DNA from: Fimbriimonadia bacterium
GTDB taxonomy: Bacteria; Armatimonadota; Fimbriimonadia; Fimbriimonadales; Fimbriimonadaceae
DNA: 8,844 nt
NCBI GenBank assembly: GCA_029824495.1
Contig: JALGXY010000392.1
Span: 1-8,844 of the forward strand
Direction: 5' to 3'
Position 1 is the first letter of the stretch, and every line of letters begins with the position of its first letter. Below are positions 1 through 5,332 of the stretch, one piece after another. The notes beneath the pieces were generated by a model that searched no databases, was not told the origin of the DNA, and worked only from the letters and a program-made list of their open reading frames with translations. Made by a program: the position numbers and the translations under genes.

Positions 1-276
1 CGCAGAATTCTCGAGCCGTTGACAGAGATCTCAAACGAAGCCCTCGCGATGAGAACTTGGGGTGATGCTCATGGGCACATGCTCGTCGCCTCGGGCCGAG
101 CGCAGGCGATGATAGACCCGATCATCAACCACTGGGATATCAGCGCGCCCTCTCTGATCGTCCGAGAAGCAGACGGCAGATCAACGACCCTGGATGGCTC
201 AGTTGAACTGGGAGCCGACCATATCAGCGCAAGACCCGAAATGCACCGATACATCCTGGAGAGGTTCGAGAAATGA
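1..276 (+). CDS. Inositol monophosphatase-family phosphatase, C-terminal part (probably histidinol-phosphatase, HisN-type)
   Basis: This is the last 91 codons of a gene that begins before the window. The visible part matches the C-terminal half of the Mg-dependent inositol monophosphatase fold: a WGDAHGHMLVASGR stretch (usually WGDxYGYLLVATGR), then MIDPIINHWD and an ending in IVREADG, where the family usually has IxxEAGG. The Asp of the WD motif, a metal and catalytic ligand in this family, is kept. The WGD-x-x-G version of the first motif is most typical of HisN-type histidinol-phosphate phosphatases, which release phosphate from L-histidinol phosphate in histidine synthesis. SuhB or inositol-phosphatase activity cannot be excluded without the N-terminal GxxEE and DPxDGT motifs. 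The ASA and ADG spellings differ slightly from the usual AAA and AGG. Its stop overlaps the ruvX start as ATGA, so it probably lies in the same transcript. The family call is firm; the substrate is inferred. Confidence 0.85.
   Translation, partial: RRILEPLTEISNEALAMRTWGDAHGHMLVASGRAQAMIDPIINHWDISAPSLIVREADGRSTTLDGSVELGADHISARPEMHRYILERFEK
258..264 (+). promoter_or_regulatory. Shine-Dalgarno site of ruvX
   Basis: GGAGAGG lies 8 bases before the ATG at 273, inside the end of the upstream phosphatase gene. It supports the ATG at 273 as the ruvX start and translation directly after the overlapping ATGA junction. Confidence 0.6.
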
Positions 277-689
277 GGCTGCTAGGTGTTGATTTCGGAG
301 GAGTTAAAATCGGTCTAGCCGTGATGGAGCTCACCGCTGGCATCCCCACTCCACGCCCGTATCTATCTGCTTCCGGCACTCTTGCCAAAGACGCGGCGGC
401 GATTCATCAGCTGGCCAAAAAAGAAGAGGCGGACGCTGTAGTGGTCGGACTGCCAACAGTCAACGGCGAAGAGACCAAGATGTCACGCATCTGCAGCCGT
501 CTTGGGGCCCTGATCGAAAAGACTAGATGCCAGGTTTTCTACGCGGATGAGGAGCTGACGAGCCAAGCCGCAGAGCGAGATTTGACAGAACTCGGGCTGA
601 AAGCCAGCCAGATTAAGAAACAGGTCGACGGGGACGCTGCAGCAAAGATCCTGCTGAGGTTTAAGGAGTCGCATGAAGAAGTTTCTTAG
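273..689 (+). CDS. ruvX: RuvX/YqgF family pre-16S rRNA nuclease (Holliday-junction-resolvase-like)
   Basis: This 138-residue RNase H-fold nuclease matches the usual family length. YqgF proteins take part in 5' maturation of 16S rRNA and were first annotated as putative Holliday junction resolvases. The fold's motifs appear in order: LGVDFGG at residues 4-10 with catalytic Asp7, VVVGLPTVNGEE at 56-67, DEELTS at 92-97 with acidic residue Glu93, and VDGDAAAKIL at 118-127 with Asp119. All three expected acidic residues are present. Two usual arginines are replaced: the KRIG of motif I reads VKIG, and the DERLT signature reads DEELT. The protein starts directly on the first beta strand, and a good ribosome site precedes the ATG. 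Its start overlaps the upstream stop by 4 bases and its end overlaps mltG by 17 bases, so the three genes are probably co-transcribed. The family call is confident; activity is inferred from the retained acids. Confidence 0.9.
   Translation: MRLLGVDFGGVKIGLAVMELTAGIPTPRPYLSASGTLAKDAAAIHQLAKKEEADAVVVGLPTVNGEETKMSRICSRLGALIEKTRCQVFYADEELTSQAAERDLTELGLKASQIKKQVDGDAAAKILLRFKESHEEVS
663..668 (+). promoter_or_regulatory. Shine-Dalgarno site of mltG
   Basis: AAGGAG lies only 4 bases before the ATG at 673, inside the ruvX coding sequence. The spacing is short, but it fixes a start that gives a normal membrane-anchor N-terminus (MKKF followed by a hydrophobic run). Confidence 0.55.
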
Positions 690-1683
690 CATCCTCGCCT
701 TTCTTCTGCTCATTGCAGGTCTTGGTCTTTTTGGCGGCTATCGGTGGCTGGAGCGAGAGGTCTCGCCCATGCCGACCGGAGAGAAGTTCTATGTGAGATT
801 CGAACAGGGTACAAGTCTGAGCGCTGCCCTGGTCGAGCTGCAGGATCGAAAGGTGATCCGAAACCCCGATGCTGCGACCAAGTGGATCAGGCTTAAAAAG
901 CTTCCGGACACCATTCACTCCGGCACCTTTGAACTGATGCCTGGAATGACGCTTGAAGGTGTTCTCGCAGCGCTTCAGGACCCAGTTTCTCAGATGGTGC
1001 GGCTTCCAGAGGGCTGGTGGATCGCTCGATCTGCAGAGATCCTTGAAAAGAACAATGTATGCACGGCAGCTGAGTACATCAAGCTGGCAGCGGAGCCTGC
1101 TCGGTTTGCTGATGTCGTCAGCTTTGATCTGCCAGAAGAGAGCCTCGAAGGCTTTCTCTATCCGGACACATACGATCTTCCGCCGCTCCTGGGAGCAGAG
1201 CAGACGATCATCCGCCAGCTCAAGGCGTTTGAAGACAAGGTGCTTTCCGAAACTGATGTAAACGGAGAGGAGCTGCGCGACGCAGTCATATCTGCCTCGA
1301 TCATTGAATTGGAGGCTGCATTGGACGAAGAGAGAGCGGTTATCGCCGGCGTGATCAAGAACCGCATCGACATCAACATGAAGCTCGATATGGATGCCTC
1401 TGTGCTCTATGCTCTGCAGGAATGGCGTGTGCTGGGACGCGGCGAAGTCAGCACGGTCGACTCACCCTACAATACGTATCTCAACAGGGGCCTGCCCCCT
1501 GGCCCGATCGGGTCACCAACAGCAAAGAGCATTGCAGCAGCATTGGCGCCAGCAGATCACAACTACTTTTACTATGTGGCACGGCCAGATCGGACACACC
1601 TGTTTGCCAGGAGCTACTCGGCTCATCGAGCCAATATTCGGAAGGCCAGAAAAGAGTGGGCCGCACAGGAGGATGAAGGTTGA
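673..1683 (+). CDS. mltG: Endolytic peptidoglycan transglycosylase MltG (YceG-like)
   Basis: MltG cuts nascent glycan strands at the outer face of the inner membrane and is thought to set strand length by releasing them from synthesis. The 336-residue protein has a short basic N-terminus and one membrane anchor at about residues 4-22. A LysM-like region follows at about 40-105, then the YceG catalytic domain. Family signatures are EGFLYPDTYDL (159-169), ASIIELEA (208-215), DMDASVLYAL (239-248) and NTYLNRGLPPGPIGSP (267-282). Glu212 in ASIIE aligns with the catalytic Glu218 of E. coli MltG (ASIVEKET), so the enzyme looks active. The usual NPG after GPI is SPT here. Length is normal. The gene overlaps ruvX by 17 bases, and its stop shares TTGA with the next gene's TTG start. 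ruvX-mltG-aroE neighbourhoods are common in bacteria, so context agrees. Confidence 0.95.
   Translation: MKKFLSILAFLLLIAGLGLFGGYRWLEREVSPMPTGEKFYVRFEQGTSLSAALVELQDRKVIRNPDAATKWIRLKKLPDTIHSGTFELMPGMTLEGVLAALQDPVSQMVRLPEGWWIARSAEILEKNNVCTAAEYIKLAAEPARFADVVSFDLPEESLEGFLYPDTYDLPPLLGAEQTIIRQLKAFEDKVLSETDVNGEELRDAVISASIIELEAALDEERAVIAGVIKNRIDINMKLDMDASVLYALQEWRVLGRGEVSTVDSPYNTYLNRGLPPGPIGSPTAKSIAAALAPADHNYFYYVARPDRTHLFARSYSAHRANIRKARKEWAAQEDEG
1667..1672 (+). promoter_or_regulatory. Shine-Dalgarno site supporting the TTG start of the YqeG-GtrA gene
   Basis: AGGAGG lies 7 bases before the TTG at 1680. This is the strongest ribosome site in the window and the main reason to prefer TTG at 1680. The in-frame ATG at 1719 has AGGAG at 1711-1715, only 3 bases away, and remains possible. 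Confidence 0.6.
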
Positions 1684-2765
1684 AACACCCAGGTGAGGGC
1701 AGATACGACAAGGAGAAGATGCCAGATGGGCTGAAGAAGATCAGCCCGAGCACAGCTTATGAGAAGATCACGGACGTCGATCTTTCTCAGCTCTATGCCG
1801 AAGGCAGACGGCTGGTTCTACTCGATGTCGACAACACCCTGATGCACTGGGGTGCCGACGAGATTCCGGGCGATGTGAGAGCCTGGGTTCAGGGCGGAAA
1901 AGCGCTCGGTGTCAGCTTCTGTATCCTCAGCAATACCAATCGCCCCGAACGGCTGATGAGAATTGCCGGAAGTCTCGGCGTTGAAGCGCTGAGAGGCAAG
2001 AACAAGCCGAGCCGCCAGATGTACGAGCAGGCGATGTCTGATCATGGGGTTGAGCATGACCAGACGATCATGATCGGCGATCAGCTTTTGACAGACGTTC
2101 TGGGTGCGAACCGCACAGGCATTGACGCGATCTGGCTGAGGCCGCTCAGCAAAAAGGAGTTTCTCGGCACAAGGCTGATCAGTCGCGTGGTTGAGAGGGT
2201 TCTTGGCGTGATGCTGGCCGACTATTTCCTGCCGGTCAAGGGCGAGCAGAAGAGGAGCTTCTTCCAAAGTGAATCAGCAAGGCAGTTTGTCAAGTTCTTG
2301 CTGGTCGGAGGCACATCATTTGTCATCGACTACTCATTGACAATGACTTTCTGGAAAGGCGTCTACATCCAGGGCGCTCGGCTGGGCGACACCATGGGCG
2401 AGGCGGGGCTGTCCGCAATGCCTTGGCTGGTTGGTGTTGGTGGCGCCACTGCAAGAGAGGCAGGATTCCGCATTTCAAAGGCGATCGGTGCTGGCACCGC
2501 AATCGTATTCAGCTTCCTTTTGAACCGAAAGTGGACCTTCAAAATCAGCGGCAAGGAGGATCGCAGCCGCCAGTTTGTCAAGTTCTTTACGGTGGCCGGA
2601 ACAGGCATGTTGCTCAACGTCTCGCTCTCCTCGTGGTTCCTCCAGATTCTGCCGTTCGATGAGACAAACAACGGCCGAATCGGCATCATTTTGGCCACTG
2701 GAATGGTGGCTGTCTGGAACTTCACCGGGCAGAAACTGTTCGCATTCCGAAAAGCTCATGGCTAG
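1680..2765 (+). CDS. YqeG-type HAD IIIA phosphatase fused to a GtrA-like four-helix membrane domain
   Basis: This 361-residue protein has two domains. Residues about 20-185 are a YqeG-family HAD phosphatase with all four active-site motifs: LLDVDNTL (Asp49, Asp51), ILSNTN (Ser84), NKPS (Lys109) and MIGDQLLTD (Asp134, Asp139). Relatives include yeast Gep4 phosphatidylglycerophosphate phosphatase. Residues about 199-361 are GtrA-like: helices near 204-224, 268-285, 300-322 and 333-352, with FLLNRKWTF after helix 2. The two hairpins echo each other, RQFVKFLLVGG at 201 and RQFVKFFTVAG at 297. GtrA proteins are linked to polyprenyl-phosphate sugar flipping and cell-surface glycan assembly. The fusion suggests a membrane-tethered phosphatase acting on a lipid phosphate; the substrate is unknown. 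The TTG start overlaps the mltG stop as TTGA and has a strong ribosome site. Starting at ATG 1719 would drop 13 residues outside both domains. The domain calls are firm; the joint function is inferred. Confidence 0.88.
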   Translation: MKHPGEGRYDKEKMPDGLKKISPSTAYEKITDVDLSQLYAEGRRLVLLDVDNTLMHWGADEIPGDVRAWVQGGKALGVSFCILSNTNRPERLMRIAGSLGVEALRGKNKPSRQMYEQAMSDHGVEHDQTIMIGDQLLTDVLGANRTGIDAIWLRPLSKKEFLGTRLISRVVERVLGVMLADYFLPVKGEQKRSFFQSESARQFVKFLLVGGTSFVIDYSLTMTFWKGVYIQGARLGDTMGEAGLSAMPWLVGVGGATAREAGFRISKAIGAGTAIVFSFLLNRKWTFKISGKEDRSRQFVKFFTVAGTGMLLNVSLSSWFLQILPFDETNNGRIGIILATGMVAVWNFTGQKLFAFRKAHG

Positions 2766-3585
2766 GTCATTTCATTGGAGAGAAGCGCCTGACTGCACGT
2801 TCGCTGTGATCGGCGAACCGATCGAGCATTCTCGGTCGCCACAGATGCACCAGGCCGCCTACAACAGACACGGGCTCAACTACTCTTACGCCGCGATTCA
2901 GGCAGGCCCGTCAGAGCTCGATGACGCTCTTAACCATTTGGTTGAATTAGGGTGTCGGGGCGCAAACATTACTGTTCCGAATAAGCTCGCTGCCAGAAAC
3001 TGGGTGCAGCAGAATGGGTCTTTGACAGGAAAGGAGCTTGGCGCGTTTCCTCGAGCTGGCGTCAACACAGTGAACCTCAAGACAAAGCAGGGGATCAGCA
3101 CGGATGAGCCTGGATTTATGGCAACACTCCCCCAGATCGGCATCTGCGCGCCATGTCGCACGCTCCTCTTGGGCGCAGGCGGAGCCGCTCAGGCGCTTCT
3201 TCTCGAGCTGAAGTCGCAAGGCTGGGATGTCTCAGTCTGGAACAGAACCCCCTCAAAGTGGACGGACTTCCTAGATGAACACTCTCTTGAGTCAGAGCTG
3301 CTCTCCGAACCGGACCCTGAAGGGTTTGACCTCGTGATCAATAGCACATCAACGGGCCTGACCGGCGTCTCGCTCGGCATCGACTGGTCTAAGGCCAAAT
3401 CGGGGGTTGTCGCCTACGACCTCGCCTATACCGATGGTCTCACGCAGTTCATGCAGGAGGCTGAGGATCACGGTGTTCGGGCTGTTGATGGCCGCCGCAT
3501 GCTGGTCGAACAGGGGGCCCTATCCTTCGAGTGGTGGCTTGGCATTCCCGCTCCGAGAGAAGATATGCTGGCCGCGGTTAAATGA
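2758..3585 (+). CDS. aroE: Shikimate dehydrogenase (NADP+)
   Basis: AroE reduces 3-dehydroshikimate to shikimate in aromatic amino-acid synthesis. The 275-residue product is of normal length. Shikimate-binding serines are in EHSRSPQMH (Ser25, Ser27). NITVPNK carries the catalytic Lys76, and GVNTVN (101-106) precedes STDEPGF with the catalytic Asp116; the family usually has NTDGxG there. The NADP-binding part shows LLLGAGGAAQ (136-145) and the WNRTPSK loop (161-167), whose Arg and Lys suit NADP. INSTSTGL (194-201), YDLAYTDGLT (220-229) and GRRMLVEQGA (245-254) complete the family pattern. The reading frame stays open upstream to 2575, but family homology starts just after the ATG at 2758. That ATG overlaps the previous stop by 8 bases and has no obvious ribosome site, so translation probably depends on coupling. 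The end overlaps the next gene by ATGA. Confidence 0.95.
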   Translation: MARSFHWREAPDCTFAVIGEPIEHSRSPQMHQAAYNRHGLNYSYAAIQAGPSELDDALNHLVELGCRGANITVPNKLAARNWVQQNGSLTGKELGAFPRAGVNTVNLKTKQGISTDEPGFMATLPQIGICAPCRTLLLGAGGAAQALLLELKSQGWDVSVWNRTPSKWTDFLDEHSLESELLSEPDPEGFDLVINSTSTGLTGVSLGIDWSKAKSGVVAYDLAYTDGLTQFMQEAEDHGVRAVDGRRMLVEQGALSFEWWLGIPAPREDMLAAVK

Positions 3586-4517
3586 GCGTTCTCAAGCCCT
3601 CCTCAGCAGCACTCCAATCGGCTGCGGCGACGATCCGGTCTGGCGGTGTGGTGATTATGCCGACTGAGACGGTCTATGGGCTCGCCTGCAACGCTACAGA
3701 CGCAGAAGCTGTTCAGCATGTTTTTGAGATCAAGGGTCGACCCGCCGACAATCCGCTGATTGTTCATATCGCCGATGTTTCGCAGCTCAAGCAGGTCGCC
3801 GAATCCTGGCCGCCTTTGGCTGAGAAGCTCGCTGAGCGATTCTGGCCCGGTCCTCTGACGCTGGTTCTGCCTCGGCACCCAAGCGTGCCGAAGGAGACGA
3901 CTGGTGGTCTCGACACAGTTGCTGTAAGGATCCCAAGCCATCCGATCGCGCTTGAGCTGATCCGGCTGGCAGACTGTCCAGTAGCGGCTCCCAGTGCGAA
4001 CCTGTTTATGGGGCTCTCACCGACCAATCTCAACATGATCGACCCGGCGATCGAAATCGACGTTGAGGTGATGCTCGACGGTGGTCCATGCGAGATCGGC
4101 CTGGAATCGACTGTGGTTGATCTGACCGATGAGACTCCGAGGATTCTGCGACCTGGCGGTGTTTCGCGAGCTCAGATTCAGGCGGTAGTCGGTCGTCCTC
4201 TCGGATCTCTGCCACCCTCATTTGTTCGAAAGTCTCCAGGAATGATGCATCGGCACTATGCACCCGATGCTCGCGTGGTTCTGGTTGACGAGGCGCCTGA
4301 CGGCGAAGCTGCACTCGTCTTTGGCGAGACAAGCAACAGCCTTCACATTCGAATGCCGAATGAGCCGAGCGCCTACGGCGCGAGGCTCTATGCTGCGCTT
4401 CAGGCTGCTGACAGCAGGGCTGACAGTGTGATTTTCGTTGAGCAGCCGCCCGACTCTGCTGACTGGGAGGCGGTCAATGATCGCCTACAGAAAGCGAGTG
4501 CCGAGCCAGAGTTCTAG
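3582..4517 (+). CDS. sua5: L-threonylcarbamoyladenylate synthase, long Sua5/YwlC form
   Basis: This enzyme makes threonylcarbamoyl-AMP from threonine, bicarbonate and ATP, the first step of the t6A37 modification of ANN-decoding tRNAs. TsaD and its partners transfer the group; none of them is in this window. The 311-residue length shows the two-domain Sua5 form rather than short TsaC. The YrdC domain (about 10-200) has MPTETVYGLA (26-35), KGRPADNPLIVHI (51-63), FWPGPLTLVL (88-97), APSAN (136-140) and GLESTVVDL (173-181). After the linker motif SPGMMHRHYAP (218-228) comes the smaller C-terminal Sua5 domain, with AYGARLYAAL (264-273) and an ending of the type WEAVNDRLQKAS. The start overlaps the aroE stop as ATGA without a clear ribosome site. 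The stop codon TAG shares CTAG with the stop of the converging gene. All key motifs are intact. Confidence 0.95.
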   Translation: MSVLKPSSAALQSAAATIRSGGVVIMPTETVYGLACNATDAEAVQHVFEIKGRPADNPLIVHIADVSQLKQVAESWPPLAEKLAERFWPGPLTLVLPRHPSVPKETTGGLDTVAVRIPSHPIALELIRLADCPVAAPSANLFMGLSPTNLNMIDPAIEIDVEVMLDGGPCEIGLESTVVDLTDETPRILRPGGVSRAQIQAVVGRPLGSLPPSFVRKSPGMMHRHYAPDARVVLVDEAPDGEAALVFGETSNSLHIRMPNEPSAYGARLYAALQAADSRADSVIFVEQPPDSADWEAVNDRLQKASAEPEF

Positions 4518-5332
4518 TTTTTCGGCTCGATCTGGCCGCTGATAAACAGCACAGGCCGGGCAACTTCCAAGAGAATCTGCTGAACCAGGTTCATCTCTTT
4601 GTCATCACCTGCTCGAGCGTGTGGGATCGAAACGACAGTGTAGGCGGCCTCGACATTGTCAGAGACTTCGTGCAGAAGCGTCGGAAGACTTCGAGTTCTC
4701 TCAAGCCTAACCTCGCATGCCGTTTTGTCGGTGCTCAGCTTCGCCTTTCCTGATTCGGCGCTCGCCTTCAGCCGCTCCTCCACCTCAACGATGGGAGCAG
4801 TCAAGGGCAGCGCCCGAGGAACCACCACCGGAAGCAGGAAGATGACCTTGGCAGGCACGGTGCTGACCAGCTCGTTGATGGTCTCTACAACATCATCGTC
4901 GCCTTCGTCACCCACAAGGACCGCGAGAATTGTGCGGTCATATTCTCGCGAGGCCAGGTATTTCTTTTTCCTTGGCGACTCTTCGTCATCTGCAACCGTA
5001 AGCAGGTCGAGCGACCGCCGGGCCTCTTCAACTGCATCCGCAATGGCGAGCTGAGACCTGACCTCAGGGACCTCTCTCAAGACCGAAAGAACATGCTCTG
5101 GCACGGCGGCGACGATTATCCGTGCGCGCTCGTGATCATTGGCAAAATCGATGGCGTCGTGAAACGTCTCGGCACCTTCGATTGTGGCTTCAGTGATGTT
5201 TGAGCAGTCGATAATGACGCCTGTGGGGTGTCGTTTCAGCGTGAGGGCGATCGCTGTGTGGATCGTGCCCCAGTGGTTTTTACGCATCGGGCCAGAGAGC
5301 ACGACGACATCTTCATAACTTTCGACTATCAA
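4514..5332 (-). CDS. STAS-domain plus universal-stress-protein-like protein, probable KimA accessory
   Basis: This 272-residue soluble protein has no signal peptide or membrane helix. Residues 1-110 resemble a STAS domain: an opening beta strand (VVVLSGPM), GVIIDCSNIT (38-47), a helix after IEGAETF (51-57) and a closing IADAVEEARRSL (97-108). A charged linker follows (115-125). Residues about 130-265 resemble a UspA fold: YDRTILAVLV (131-140), FLLPVVVPRALPL (165-177), a helix at 183-198, TVVSIPHA (232-239) and a last strand PVLFIS (260-265). I see no UspA ATP-binding G-2x-G-9x-G(S/T) pattern. The position of the phosphorylated serine of anti-sigma-antagonist STAS domains is not Ser here. The TTG start overlaps the kimA stop as TTGA, with GAGG 8 bases upstream. 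That coupling suggests a regulator or subunit of the transporter. Domains are assigned by eye at the fold level; the function is inferred. Confidence 0.75.
   Translation of the reverse strand: MIVESYEDVVVLSGPMRKNHWGTIHTAIALTLKRHPTGVIIDCSNITEATIEGAETFHDAIDFANDHERARIIVAAVPEHVLSVLREVPEVRSQLAIADAVEEARRSLDLLTVADDEESPRKKKYLASREYDRTILAVLVGDEGDDDVVETINELVSTVPAKVIFLLPVVVPRALPLTAPIVEVEERLKASAESGKAKLSTDKTACEVRLERTRSLPTLLHEVSDNVEAAYTVVSIPHARAGDDKEMNLVQQILLEVARPVLFISGQIEPKN

Noticed and set aside
1818..2267. Open frame of 149 codons on the minus strand opposite the HAD domain
   Set aside because: It covers the conserved HAD active-site region of the true gene on the other strand and shows no independent domain.
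2575..2757. Possible 61-residue N-terminal extension of aroE
   Set aside because: The frame is open but overlaps the conserved last GtrA helices in another frame. AroE homology begins only after the ATG at 2758, which gives a normal length.
4534..4557. Hairpin GGCC-GCTG, loop ATAAA, CAGC-ACA-GGCC just after sua5 as a terminator
   Set aside because: The stem has a 3-base bulge, no U tract follows, and the bases code for conserved-looking residues of the STAS-Usp C-terminus (PVLFISGQ). Evidence for termination is too weak.
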